Origin: Crystallibacter permensis
Lineage (GTDB): Bacteria > Actinomycetota > Actinomycetes > Actinomycetales > Micrococcaceae
Assembly (NCBI RefSeq): GCF_025960875.1
Contig: NZ_JAODLR010000009.1
Coordinates: 62,001-126,000 of the forward strand
Length of the DNA stretch: 64,000 nucleotides
Reading direction: 5' to 3'
A program made the translations under genes and the position numbers. Under the pieces are notes generated by a model. That model searched no databases and was not told the DNA's origin. It saw nothing but the letters and a program-made list of their open reading frames with translations. Positions 47,236 through 55,756 of this stretch are shown here, one piece after another (within the stretch, counting starts at the first letter, position 1; the number at the start of each line of letters is the position of its first letter).

Positions 47236-47553
47236 CCGAGGGTCGCGGGCACGGTGAAAGCCAGCACAGCACGGCCTCCCGCCATCTCCTTATGGTCGCA
47301 GCAACATAGGGCGAGGAAGGCAAATGTTCGTTCACGAGCGGGGTGAAAACGTGAGACAATGGGAACCGAGACCCGGTCGGGTTCGTGTTGCAAGTGGGTA
47401 TGCCCAGTATGGGAATACCTGCGGCGCAGAGCAGGTTATGTATCGCAGACCCTGCATCTGTGGCTTTTGCTTGAAATCAAACACGGACTTGACAGGGTCA
47501 TAGTGGTGTTACCCACAGGTATCATCACAGACCGCCCGTATGAAAGGTTCTCT
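47236..47553 (+). other. Gene-free 318-base leader region of sigA
   Basis: The space between the DUF4192 gene and the sigma factor holds no convincing gene. It contains a consensus TTGACA at 47489-47494 but no matching -10 at 16-19 bases; TATCAT at 47520-47525 is 25 bases away. An in-frame extension of sigA covers 47359-47553, but its translation, with [11 protein letters not shown], has no sigma-factor character. Confidence 0.5.
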
Positions 47554-48792
47554 GTGTCACCTGAGAAGAAGACTGCTGCAGTTCCCGTGGAGGAGACTGC
47601 TACCGCCACGACGACTTCTGCCTCTCCCGCCGCGCCCAAGCGCCGCGGTCGCAAGCCAGGTGCAGCCGCAGCCAAGAAGGGCCCCGCAGCCAAGAAGACC
47701 ACAAAAGCCGCCGAGGACCAGACTGACGCAGACGTCGAGGATGAGGACGCCGAGCCGGACGCTATTGACGAAGCCGACGAAGCTGACGAAACCGCAAAGC
47801 CTGCCGGTAAAGAAGGCGGCTTCGTCTACTCCGACGCGGACGATGATGATGCCCCCGCCCAGCAGGTAGTTTCGGCCGGAGCCACTGCGGATCCGGTTAA
47901 GGACTATCTGAAGCAGATCGGTAAAGTCGCGCTGCTGAACGCAGAGCAGGAAGTCGATCTCGCGCTGCGCATTGAGGCCGGTCTTTTCGCCGAAGAGAAG
48001 CTGGCCAAGGACGACGGCAGCATGGAAACCCGCCTGCGCCGTGACCTGGAGCAGGTTGTCCACGACGGCAAGCGTGCGAAGAACCACCTGCTCGAGGCCA
48101 ACCTTCGTCTGGTCGTTTCGCTGGCCAAGCGTTATACGGGCCGCGGCATGCTTTTCCTGGACCTGATCCAGGAAGGCAACCTGGGCCTGATCCGTGCTGT
48201 GGAGAAGTTCGACTACACCAAGGGCTTCAAGTTCTCGACCTACGCCACCTGGTGGATCCGTCAGGCTATTACCCGAGCCATGGCCGACCAGGCCCGTACC
48301 ATCCGTATCCCCGTTCACATGGTCGAGGTCATCAACAAGCTTGCCCGCGTACAGCGGCAGATGTTGCAGGACTTGGGCCGCGAGCCTACGCCGGAAGAAC
48401 TGGCACTGGAACTGGACATGACGCCTGAAAAGGTTGTCGAGGTCCAGAAGTACGGCCGCGAGCCGATTTCCCTTCACACGCCCCTTGGCGAGGACGGCGA
48501 CTCCGAGTTCGGTGACCTGATCGAGGACTCCGAGGCCGTTGTCCCGGCGGACGCGGTCAGCTTCACTCTGCTGCAGGAGCAGCTGCACTCCGTCCTGGAC
48601 ACTCTGTCCGAGCGTGAGGCCGGTGTCGTTGCCATGCGTTTCGGCCTGACCGATGGCCAGCCTAAGACTTTAGACGAAATCGGCAAGGTCTACGGCGTGA
48701 CACGGGAACGGATCCGCCAGATCGAATCCAAGACGATGTCCAAGCTGCGCCACCCGTCGCGTTCCCAGGTGCTGCGCGACTACCTGGACTAA
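47554..48792 (+). CDS. sigA: Principal RNA polymerase sigma factor (SigA/HrdB type)
   Basis: The essential housekeeping sigma factor. After an acidic and Lys/Ala-rich N-terminal region of about 115 residues, region 1.2 ([21 protein letters not shown]) precedes region 2 ([38 protein letters not shown]). Region 3 follows ([21 protein letters not shown]), then region 4 with the helix-turn-helix [23 protein letters not shown] use GTG 47554 ([10 protein letters not shown]), giving 412 residues. It is followed by a strong terminator and then the DUF7455 gene and parE, a common actinobacterial order. Confidence 0.95.
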   Translation: MSPEKKTAAVPVEETATATTTSASPAAPKRRGRKPGAAAAKKGPAAKKTTKAAEDQTDADVEDEDAEPDAIDEADEADETAKPAGKEGGFVYSDADDDDAPAQQVVSAGATADPVKDYLKQIGKVALLNAEQEVDLALRIEAGLFAEEKLAKDDGSMETRLRRDLEQVVHDGKRAKNHLLEANLRLVVSLAKRYTGRGMLFLDLIQEGNLGLIRAVEKFDYTKGFKFSTYATWWIRQAITRAMADQARTIRIPVHMVEVINKLARVQRQMLQDLGREPTPEELALELDMTPEKVVEVQKYGREPISLHTPLGEDGDSEFGDLIEDSEAVVPADAVSFTLLQEQLHSVLDTLSEREAGVVAMRFGLTDGQPKTLDEIGKVYGVTRERIRQIESKTMSKLRHPSRSQVLRDYLD

Positions 48793-48803
48793 TCTCCACG
48801 GCC

Positions 48804-48852
48804 AATAACAATGGCGCCGGTCCCCCGAAAGGAGGACGGCGCCATTGTTATT
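48804..48852. terminator. Bidirectional terminator after sigA
   Basis: AATAACAATGGCGCCG (48804-48819) pairs with CGGCGCCATTGTTATT (48837-48852), a perfect 16-base stem, with T-rich sequence on both ends. It lies 12 bases past the sigA stop and about 40 bases from the convergent DUF7455 stop. Confidence 0.88.
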
Positions 48853-48892
48853 TATGCAGTTATCGGCTGTGCGACAGACGAACTGCTGAAGC

Positions 48893-49114
48893 CTATTCCG
48901 CTGCCATGGCAGGCGTCTCGCGAAGCCGGCCGGTTTCGTCCTGCCATTCGGCAGCCTTCGAACGCAACTGCGGTTCGTGCTGGCGGGCGTGGTGTCCGCA
49001 GAAAAGCAATTCTCCCCCGGAGGACTCCAACACAACTCGGACGTAGGCCTGGGCCCCGCAGCGATCACAACGATCCATTGCGGTCAGTTCTCGGGTAGCT
49101 ACTGCTGTTGTCAT
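48893..49114 (-). CDS. DUF7455-type small zinc-finger-like protein, copy 2
   Basis: A 73-residue protein whose core, DRCDRCGAQAYVRVVLESSG followed by LFCGHHARQHE, matches the copy at 25690-25851. The CxxC and CxHH-x3-H spacing again suggests zinc binding. AAGGAGG precedes ATG 49114. Its longer N-terminus (MTTAVATRELTAM) and C-terminal tail differ from copy 1. A small palindrome lies in the leader (49134-49147). Convergent with sigA and divergent from parE; the sigA-DUF7455-parE order is conserved in related genomes as far as I recall. Confidence 0.8.
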   Translation of the reverse strand: MTTAVATRELTAMDRCDRCGAQAYVRVVLESSGGELLFCGHHARQHEPQLRSKAAEWQDETGRLRETPAMAAE

Positions 49115-49133
49115 GACGACCTCCTTACAAATG

Positions 49134-49147
49134 TGTATGTCCATACA
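49134..49147 (-). promoter_or_regulatory. Operator-like palindrome in the DUF7455 copy 2 leader
   Basis: TGTATG and CATACA are separated by two bases (49134-49147), about 20 bases upstream of the ATG on the minus strand, overlapping the likely transcription start region. No matching regulator is known here. Confidence 0.35.
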
Positions 49148-49285
49148 ACCACTGCATTGGGTGTTTTCTTCGCACCTTTCGATCACTTTCGCTGACCGCG
49201 TATCACATGTACGTAACGGGCAGGATCTGCTGTGATCCCCGACGCGCTGGTCGACGAGGTGCACATCCGTGCTGCTAAAGGGGAC

Positions 49286-49291
49286 TAGCCT
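49286..49291 (+). promoter_or_regulatory. Candidate -10 element for parE
   Basis: TAGCCT in the context GGGGACTAGCCTAGTAAC resembles the actinobacterial -10. A start near 49298 leaves a leader of about 80 bases carrying AAGGAG before GTG 49381. Confidence 0.4.
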
Positions 49292-49380
49292 AGTAACGGT
49301 CCTTCATTTTGCAAGCGGCCGCCGGGGAACCCCGGGATGTTTGAGTTCACTTTTCGTATGGCCAAGGAGTTCCTAGTTCA

Positions 49381-51492
49381 GTGGCGCCACCGAGTTCCGA
49401 TTACACAGCCCGCCATCTTTCCGTCCTCGAGGGACTGGAAGCTGTCCGCAAGCGCCCAGGCATGTACATCGGGTCCACGGATTCGCGTGGGCTCATGCAC
49501 TGCCTCTGGGAAATCATCGACAACTCAGTGGATGAGGCCTTGGCCGGGTTCGGCCAGAGCATCACTGTCATCTTGCATCCGGACGGGTCAGTGGAAATCC
49601 ACGATGACGGCCGCGGCGTTCCTGTTGACGTTGAACCGCGGACCGGCCTGACGGGCGTCGAAGTAGTTTTCACCAAACTGCACGCCGGCGGAAAGTTCGG
49701 CGGAGGTTCTTACACAGCATCCGGCGGTCTGCATGGGGTCGGCGCCAGTGTAGTCAACGCCCTCTCAGCGCGCTTGGATGTCCAGGTGGACCGCGGCGGC
49801 AAGACGTACCAGATGTCCTTCCGCCGGGGTGAGCCCGGGCATTTCGCCGACACGGGCAAGCACCTCAGCCCCGATTCGAAGTTCGAGCCTTTCCTGCAGA
49901 GCTCCACGCTCGAAGTGGTGGGCAAAGCCAAGCGGGGCGTCACAGGTACACGGATCCGTTACTGGGCGGACCGCCAAATATTCACAGCTGATGCCAAGTT
50001 CTCCTATGAGGAACTGCAGGCCCGTGTGCGGCAGACGTCCTTCCTGGTTCCCGGACTTCGAGTCACTCTGCGCGACGAACGCCAGTTGCCCGGTACGCCG
50101 GGAGAAAACGGGCCGATCGAAGAGGTCTTCCAGCACGACGGCGGGATCGCCGAGTTCGTCGATTATCTCTCCAACGACAGCGCGGTCACCGATATTTGGC
50201 GGGTCCACGGCTCCGGCAAATTCAAGGAAAACGTGCCGGTGCTGGACGAAAAGGGCCACAGCCGGATGGCGGAGGTTGAACGGGACTGCGAGGTGGACAT
50301 CGCCCTTCGCTGGGGCATTGGCTATGACACAAGCGTCCGCAGCTTCGTCAACATCATTGCCACGCCGAAGGGCGGCACGCACCAGGCCGGTTTCGAACAG
50401 GCCCTGCTGAAAACCTTCCGCAAGGTCATTGAAGCCAATTCGCGCAAGCTTAAGGCCGGCAATGACAAGATCGAAAAGGATGACGTCTTCGCAGGCCTGA
50501 CTGCCGTGCTGACCGTTCGGCTGGCCGAACCGCAGTTCGAAGGGCAGACCAAGGAAATCCTCGGTACCTCAGCTGTCCGCAATATCGTCTCGCGTGTGGT
50601 GGAAAAGGAAATCCAGGCGAAGCTCACCTCCACGGCGAGGGGAGACAAGGCCCAGTCTGCGCTGCTGCTGGAAAAGGTTGTCAGCGAGATGAAGTCACGC
50701 ATCTCCGCGCGCGTGCACAAGGAAACGCAGCGGCGCAAGAACGCCTTGGAAACGTCCTCGATGCCGGCGAAACTGTTGGATTGCCGTACGGATGATGTGG
50801 CACGCTCCGAGCTGTTCATTGTCGAAGGAGATAGCGCCCTGGGGACCGCGCGGCTGGCCCGTTCCTCGGACCATCAGGCGCTGTTGCCGATCCGCGGCAA
50901 GATCCTTAACGTCCAGAAAGCCTCGGTGGGTGACATGCTTGCCAACGCCGAGTGCGCCGCGTTGATCCAGGTGGTGGGCGCCGGTTCGGGCCGCAGTTTC
51001 CAGCTTGACGCCGCCCGCTACGGCAAGGTCATTCTGATGACCGACGCCGATGTCGACGGCGCGCATATCCGTACGCTGCTGCTGACGCTTTTCTTCCGCT
51101 ACATGCGTCCGCTGGTTGAAGCCGGCCGGGTGTACGCCGCGGTACCACCGTTGCACCGGGTGGAAGTAATCAATCACGGGTCAAAGGCCAACGAGCTCGT
51201 CTATACCTACTCGGAGAACGAACTAGTGCGCCTGCTGGCCGAATTGGAGAAGAGCGGCCGGAACTACAAGGAGCCAATCCAGCGGTACAAGGGCCTTGGC
51301 GAAATGGACGCCGACCAGTTGGCCGAAACGACCATGGACCCGCGGCACCGGACCCTGCGGCGTGTCGGCATCGAGCATGCCGAGGCTGCCGAGCGTGCTT
51401 TTGACCTGCTGATGGGTTCGGACGTGGCGCCGCGCAAGGAGTTCATTGTTGCCGGTGCGGCCATGCTGGATCGCGAGCGGATCGACGCCTAA
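49381..51492 (+). CDS. parE: DNA topoisomerase IV subunit B (type IIA, GyrB-like)
   Basis: The ATPase and TOPRIM subunit of a type IIA topoisomerase, probably the decatenating topoisomerase IV because a partner A subunit lies 11 kb downstream. The GHKL motifs are EIIDNSVDEALAG, DDGRGVPVD and GGLHGVGASVVNALS. The TOPRIM residues lie in EGDSALGTARLA and DADVDGAHIRTLLL. Length 703 residues. AAGGAG precedes the GTG start by 11 bases. True gyrB normally sits near dnaA and recF, which are absent here, supporting parE. Confidence 0.88.
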   Translation: MAPPSSDYTARHLSVLEGLEAVRKRPGMYIGSTDSRGLMHCLWEIIDNSVDEALAGFGQSITVILHPDGSVEIHDDGRGVPVDVEPRTGLTGVEVVFTKLHAGGKFGGGSYTASGGLHGVGASVVNALSARLDVQVDRGGKTYQMSFRRGEPGHFADTGKHLSPDSKFEPFLQSSTLEVVGKAKRGVTGTRIRYWADRQIFTADAKFSYEELQARVRQTSFLVPGLRVTLRDERQLPGTPGENGPIEEVFQHDGGIAEFVDYLSNDSAVTDIWRVHGSGKFKENVPVLDEKGHSRMAEVERDCEVDIALRWGIGYDTSVRSFVNIIATPKGGTHQAGFEQALLKTFRKVIEANSRKLKAGNDKIEKDDVFAGLTAVLTVRLAEPQFEGQTKEILGTSAVRNIVSRVVEKEIQAKLTSTARGDKAQSALLLEKVVSEMKSRISARVHKETQRRKNALETSSMPAKLLDCRTDDVARSELFIVEGDSALGTARLARSSDHQALLPIRGKILNVQKASVGDMLANAECAALIQVVGAGSGRSFQLDAARYGKVILMTDADVDGAHIRTLLLTLFFRYMRPLVEAGRVYAAVPPLHRVEVINHGSKANELVYTYSENELVRLLAELEKSGRNYKEPIQRYKGLGEMDADQLAETTMDPRHRTLRRVGIEHAEAAERAFDLLMGSDVAPRKEFIVAGAAMLDRERIDA

Positions 51493-51558
51493 CGAAGGTA
51501 AGGCCTGCAGCGGGGAAGCCTCCTGCGGGCAACCTGGAGCGGAGCCAGCGTTCTGCTG

Positions 51559-52515
51559 CTATCCCGCGGCCAGCCCCGGGGCCAGGAGCAGGACGGTCGG
51601 CACGGCCAGCAGCAAGGCCGAGCAGCCCAGCACCAGTGCTTGCGCTGGCTTGCCCAGGGGCGGCGACGGCGACAGCAGCCGGTGCAGCCGGTGGGCAGTA
51701 CTCAGGGCCTCAGACTCTTCCGGGGTCAGCAACTCTTTGGCCGGAGCGCCGACGCCGGATGGCCGTTCGCCGCTAGCCACCACGGCCACGGCGCGGATCA
51801 AGGTTTCCCTGTTCGCGGTTCTCAGTGCCCCGTCATCCGCAAGCATCTCGATCAGTTCGTTGACGGCCCGCTGCGCGAGCTGCGATGTCGGCAGCCAGGG
51901 AAGCGCGGAGCGCCAGGCAGCAAAGGCCCACAGCAGTAGGTCGTGGCGCTGGTTCAGATGGGCGCGCTCATGGTTTAGAACCGCCTCGAGTTCTTCGGGC
52001 CGAAGCAGCTCCAGCAGACCTTCCGAGAGCACTGTAACGGAGCCAGCTCCACCGGGGAGGCAATACGCCACCGGTGCGGGATGGCTGATCACCAGGGTCT
52101 TGGGAGAGTTTTTGACCGGCGAACTGAGCAGGTTCAGCAGGTCACGGTGCTTGTTGCGTTGCTTGCGGATCCGGTAATACGTCAGCAGCAGCGTAAAGAC
52201 CAGATGTACGCCCAGCAGCAGGGCAGCGCTGAGCGCGAAGACATGGATCAGGTCCAGGCCCGGTGCCGGCGCGTAACTGACCAGCAGCCCTGCCAGCCCT
52301 TGAAGCCCCGCCAGGAGGTTCTCGCCCAGCGGTTCCAGCCCCCACGTCAGCATGGCGCCGATCATGGAGAGCCCGCCGGCCAGCGCGATGGCTTGCCACA
52401 GCACCAAGGCCGTGACGGGTGCTCGTGCGGTCCACTTTGCCCGGGCGAGCAAAACCGGCACCGGCCACGCCAAAATGACCGCCATGGCGGCCAGGAGGTA
52501 CGAGGCCCAGAACAC
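51559..52515 (-). CDS. M56-family (BlaR1-like) membrane metallopeptidase
   Basis: A 318-residue membrane protease with N-terminal helices, a cytosolic zinc-protease domain with HExxH at His182-Glu183-His186 (LNHERAHLNQRH) and a final membrane helix (ALVLGCSALLLAVPTVLLL). Unlike BlaR1 it has no C-terminal penicillin-binding sensor domain, so its trigger is unknown. By analogy it would cleave the BlaI repressor encoded six bases upstream in the same operon. M. tuberculosis has a similar pair, Rv1845c-Rv1846c. Confidence 0.85.
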   Translation of the reverse strand: MFWASYLLAAMAVILAWPVPVLLARAKWTARAPVTALVLWQAIALAGGLSMIGAMLTWGLEPLGENLLAGLQGLAGLLVSYAPAPGLDLIHVFALSAALLLGVHLVFTLLLTYYRIRKQRNKHRDLLNLLSSPVKNSPKTLVISHPAPVAYCLPGGAGSVTVLSEGLLELLRPEELEAVLNHERAHLNQRHDLLLWAFAAWRSALPWLPTSQLAQRAVNELIEMLADDGALRTANRETLIRAVAVVASGERPSGVGAPAKELLTPEESEALSTAHRLHRLLSPSPPLGKPAQALVLGCSALLLAVPTVLLLAPGLAAG

Positions 52516-52521
52516 TAAGGG

Positions 52522-52908
52522 CTACGCAGTCAGCAGCTTACGCAGGGTTTCGGCTTCCTGTTCGGAAACGCTGCCGATGAATTTAGCGAGAACGGCCTCG
52601 CGGTCCGGCGCCGATCCAAGCACCTCGTTCATCAACTCCACCGTGTGTTCCTCACGGCTGGTCACTGCCCGGTAGCGGTGCGGACGGATGTCCCGTTCGC
52701 GCTGTACCAGGCCCTTCTTTTCCAACCGGGACAACACTGTGAGCACAGTCGTTACTGCCAGTTCCTTGCCATCCGGGCTTGAGGCCGTTTTCCGTGCCAG
52801 ACGGTCGCGCAGGGCGTTTGCGGTAAGAGCGATCTCCGCTGGATCTTCCGAGTCGGACTGCCACAGCAGGTCCATAACCGCGCGTTCCAGCTCCCCAAGA
52901 GTTGCCAT
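52522..52908 (-). CDS. blaI: BlaI/MecI-family transcriptional repressor
   Basis: A 128-residue winged-helix repressor. It begins MATLGELERAVMDLLWQSD, followed by recognition-helix and wing segments (LAVTTVLTVLSRLEKKGLVQRERDIRPHRYRAV) and a C-terminal dimerisation region ending VSEQEAETLRKLLTA. ATG 52908 has GAAGGA upstream; a reading from 52929 is less supported. Transcribed with the M56 gene and divergent from cydA. Palindromic GTAGAA/TTCTAC sites fill the shared promoter region, so it probably represses itself and cydABDC. Confidence 0.9.
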   Translation of the reverse strand: MATLGELERAVMDLLWQSDSEDPAEIALTANALRDRLARKTASSPDGKELAVTTVLTVLSRLEKKGLVQRERDIRPHRYRAVTSREEHTVELMNEVLGSAPDREAVLAKFIGSVSEQEAETLRKLLTA

Positions 52909-52994
52909 GTATTTCCTTCGTCCTACCAAACTAGCTGCTCGACCCGGCGGCGCACGCTGCCGGGATGTGGTCTCACTCTCTAATTTACCGCGTT

Positions 52995-53047
52995 TGTAGA
53001 AATTGTTCTACACTACGTAGAAACTTGTACTTCTACGGCTTGTAGAA
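52995..53047. promoter_or_regulatory. BlaI-type operator array between blaI and cydA
   Basis: Five alternating half-sites occur in 52 bases: GTAGAA at 52996, TTCTAC at 53006, GTAGAA at 53017, TTCTAC at 53031 and GTAGAA at 53042. The first pair is a perfect dyad, TGTAGAA-n4-TTCTACA (52995-53012). The last half-site overlaps the -35 region of the candidate cydA promoter, whose -10 is TAGCCT (53067-53072). The first dyad lies near the -35 region of blaI. Confidence 0.7.
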
Positions 53048-53102
53048 ATGTGTCCCGCCGACGCTTTAGCCTGTGCCGGCTCGTCCCGAAGGGGTATTTA
53101 TC

Positions 53103-54689
53103 GTGGAAGCCCTGGAAATCGCCCGCTGGCAATTCGGCGTCACCACCGTCTACCACTTCCTGATGGTGCCGTTGACCATCGGTCTCGGCCTGACGGTGGC
53201 CGTAATGCAGACGGCCTGGTACCGGACCGGCAAGGACCAGTACCTGCGGATGACCAAGTTCTGGGGCAAACTTTTCCTGATCAACTTTATTATGGGCGTG
53301 GCCACCGGCCTGGTGCAGGAATTCCAGTTCGGCATGGCGTGGAGTGAATACAGCCGCTTTGTCGGAGATGTCTTCGGTGCGCCGCTGGCGCTGGAATCGC
53401 TGCTGGCCTTCTTCGTCGAGTCGATCTTCCTGGGCCTGTGGATCTTCGGCTGGGGCCGGCTCCCTAAGGCCATTCACCTGCTGAGCATCTGGGCTGCATC
53501 GCTGGCTACCATGGGCTCGGCCTACTTCATCCTCGCGGCCAACTCCTGGATGCAGCACCCGGTCGGCGTCGAAATGATCGATGGCCGCCCGGTCATGGTC
53601 GATATCTGGGCCGTACTCACTAACAACACGCTGCTGGTGGCTTACCCGCACACCCTTTTCGGAGCGTTCTCCGTGGCCGGCGGCTTCCTGCTCGGCATCA
53701 GCTGGTACCACCTGTGGAAGCGCCGCCGTGACGAGATCGATACCGTGGGCCCCGACGGCAAGGTTATTGTTGGCTCCAAGCCTGCCATCGGCCGCGACGC
53801 CGCGGACCATAAAGTATGGCTGCGCTCCCTGCGGATCGGCGCCGTCGTCGCTATGGTTTCGTTTGGCGGGGTCGCCCTGACCGGTGATCTGCAGTCCAAG
53901 CTCATGTTCGAACAGCAGCCAATGAAGATGGCTGCGGCCGAGGCGGCGTGCCATGACGGGACGGGATTTTCGATCCTCTCCGTCGGTGATCTTGGTTCCA
54001 ATGACTGTGATGATCTGGTTGCGGTTGTCGAACTGCCGGGGTTGCTGTCCTTCCTGGCCAACGGCGATTTCACCACCGAAATCCGCGGGATCAATTCGCT
54101 CCTGCCCGAGTACCAGGAGAAATTCGGCACACACCTGCCGGACAACCCGATCTACGGCGAGCGCGCCGGAACTGAAATCGATTATGTCCCTGTCATGGAG
54201 GTTACCTACTGGGGTTTCCGGATGATGATTACCTTCGGCATGCTGGCCGCTGGCGCCGCCCTGATTGCGCTGTGGATTGTCCGCAAGGGGACCGTGCCGC
54301 AGTCCAAGTGGCTGATGCGCCTGGCTGTGTTCGGGATCCTGGCCCCGTTCGGCGCCAACTCGGCCGGCTGGATCTTCACCGAAATGGGCCGCCAGCCCTT
54401 CGTCGTTGCACCCAACCCTGATCCGAACGGGATCGACAACGTCTTCATGTTCACGGCTGCCGCTGTCTCGCCGGGCGTCTCACTGGCCGAGCTGATCTTT
54501 TCGCTGGCGGCTTTCGCCTTGGTGTACGGCGTGCTGCTCGTGGTGGAAGTGAAATTGCTCTTCGCCTACTGCCGCGGCGGGGTGCCATCTGCCATGCCCG
54601 AACTGCTGCACGAGGACAAAGATGACGACGGCGACGAGGGCCCCGGCAGGCGGAAGGACGACGACGATGTGCTCGCCTTTGCTTACTGA
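53103..54689 (+). CDS. cydA: Cytochrome bd ubiquinol/menaquinol oxidase subunit I
   Basis: Quinol-oxidising subunit of the high-affinity bd oxidase. The haem b595 ligand region RWQFGVTTVYHFL has His18, and GAPLALESLLAFFVESIFLGLWIFGW follows. WIFTEMGRQPFVV carries the haem b558 methionine segment. I start at GTG 53103 with AAGGGG upstream; an in-frame reading from 53073 is less likely. It has 528 residues with a charged C-terminal tail (EDKDDDGDEGPGRRKDDDD). First gene of cydA-cydB-cydDC, divergent from blaI. Confidence 0.95.
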   Translation: MEALEIARWQFGVTTVYHFLMVPLTIGLGLTVAVMQTAWYRTGKDQYLRMTKFWGKLFLINFIMGVATGLVQEFQFGMAWSEYSRFVGDVFGAPLALESLLAFFVESIFLGLWIFGWGRLPKAIHLLSIWAASLATMGSAYFILAANSWMQHPVGVEMIDGRPVMVDIWAVLTNNTLLVAYPHTLFGAFSVAGGFLLGISWYHLWKRRRDEIDTVGPDGKVIVGSKPAIGRDAADHKVWLRSLRIGAVVAMVSFGGVALTGDLQSKLMFEQQPMKMAAAEAACHDGTGFSILSVGDLGSNDCDDLVAVVELPGLLSFLANGDFTTEIRGINSLLPEYQEKFGTHLPDNPIYGERAGTEIDYVPVMEVTYWGFRMMITFGMLAAGAALIALWIVRKGTVPQSKWLMRLAVFGILAPFGANSAGWIFTEMGRQPFVVAPNPDPNGIDNVFMFTAAAVSPGVSLAELIFSLAAFALVYGVLLVVEVKLLFAYCRGGVPSAMPELLHEDKDDDGDEGPGRRKDDDDVLAFAY

Positions 54690-54736
54690 GGACAACAGCC
54701 CGGCCGTATCCGATCCGGACAGTCTGGAGAACTGAA

Positions 54737-55756
54737 ATGGAAACCCTGCCTACTCTCTGGTTCATCATCATTGCCTTCTTCTGGACCGGCTACCTGTTCC
54801 TGGAGGGCTTTGATCTGGGCGTCGGCATGCTCATGCGCGGTTTTGCCCGCAACAACACCGAGCGCCGGGTGCTGCTGAATACCGTGGGACCGGTCTGGGA
54901 CGGTAACGAGGTCTGGCTGGTCACGGCAGGTGCCGCCACCTTCGCCGCTTTCCCGCACTGGTACGCTTCCCTGTTCTCGGCCCTGTATCTGCCGCTGGTC
55001 TTCGTGTTGCTCGCCTTGATCTTCCGTGCGGTTGCCTTCGAGTACCGCGGCAAGATGGACTCCGACCGCTGGCGCAACGCCTGGGACTGGGCGATTGTCC
55101 TTGGCTCCCTCGTGGCCGCCTTCGGCGTCGGAGCCATGCTGGCGCTGACCACCACAGGGCTGCCCCTGAACGAAAACGGGGACCGGGTGGGCGGCCCCTT
55201 TGCCTGGTTCAACGGCTATGCGGTCCTCGGCGGTCTGGCAGTTGTCTTCTTCTGCATTGTGCACGCGGCAGCGTTCCTGGCGCTGAAGACCGACGGCGAC
55301 ATCCGGACCCGTGCCCGCAAGCTGTTGCTTCGCTGGCTGCCTGTCGCCCTGCTGCCGCTGGCGCTGTGGGCCGTCGCGGTAGTGGTGGCCGGCGGCAAAT
55401 CCGTCACCTATGTGACCCTGCTGCTGGCCGTCCTCGGCGCCGCCTTCGCGTGGATGATGGCCCGGCGGGAACGGGACGGCTGGAGTTTCGGGGGCCTGGG
55501 TGTCTTCCTGCTGGCGGGCACCGCGACCATTTTCACCGCGGTGTTCCCGAACGTGCTGCCGTCCACCATCGACTCCGCCTACAACCTGACCGTCACCTCT
55601 GCATCCTCGTCGGATTACACGTTGGGAGTGATGAGCGTTATTGCCGCCTTCGGGATTCCGGCAGTACTGGTGTACCAGGGCTACACCTACTGGGTGTTCC
55701 GCAAGCGCGTCAGTGCCTCGTCGATCCCGGCTGCCCACGCCGTCGTCCCGCAGTGA
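54737..55756 (+). CDS. cydB: Cytochrome bd oxidase subunit II
   Basis: The second membrane subunit of the bd oxidase, 339 residues, about eight or nine hydrophobic segments. The N-terminal LWFIIIAFFWTGYLFLEGFDLGVGML and GPVWDGNEVWLVTAGAATFAAFP are family signatures. It starts 47 bases after cydA, and its TGA overlaps the cydDC GTG by four bases (GTGA), so the downstream exporter is coupled to it. Confidence 0.95.
   Translation: METLPTLWFIIIAFFWTGYLFLEGFDLGVGMLMRGFARNNTERRVLLNTVGPVWDGNEVWLVTAGAATFAAFPHWYASLFSALYLPLVFVLLALIFRAVAFEYRGKMDSDRWRNAWDWAIVLGSLVAAFGVGAMLALTTTGLPLNENGDRVGGPFAWFNGYAVLGGLAVVFFCIVHAAAFLALKTDGDIRTRARKLLLRWLPVALLPLALWAVAVVVAGGKSVTYVTLLLAVLGAAFAWMMARRERDGWSFGGLGVFLLAGTATIFTAVFPNVLPSTIDSAYNLTVTSASSSDYTLGVMSVIAAFGIPAVLVYQGYTYWVFRKRVSASSIPAAHAVVPQ

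Noticed and set aside
47359-47553. Upstream in-frame extension of sigA by 65 codons.
   Set aside because: Its translation has no sigma-factor features. GTG 47554 begins the typical Ser/Pro/Lys-rich N-terminus and is preceded by GAAAGG.
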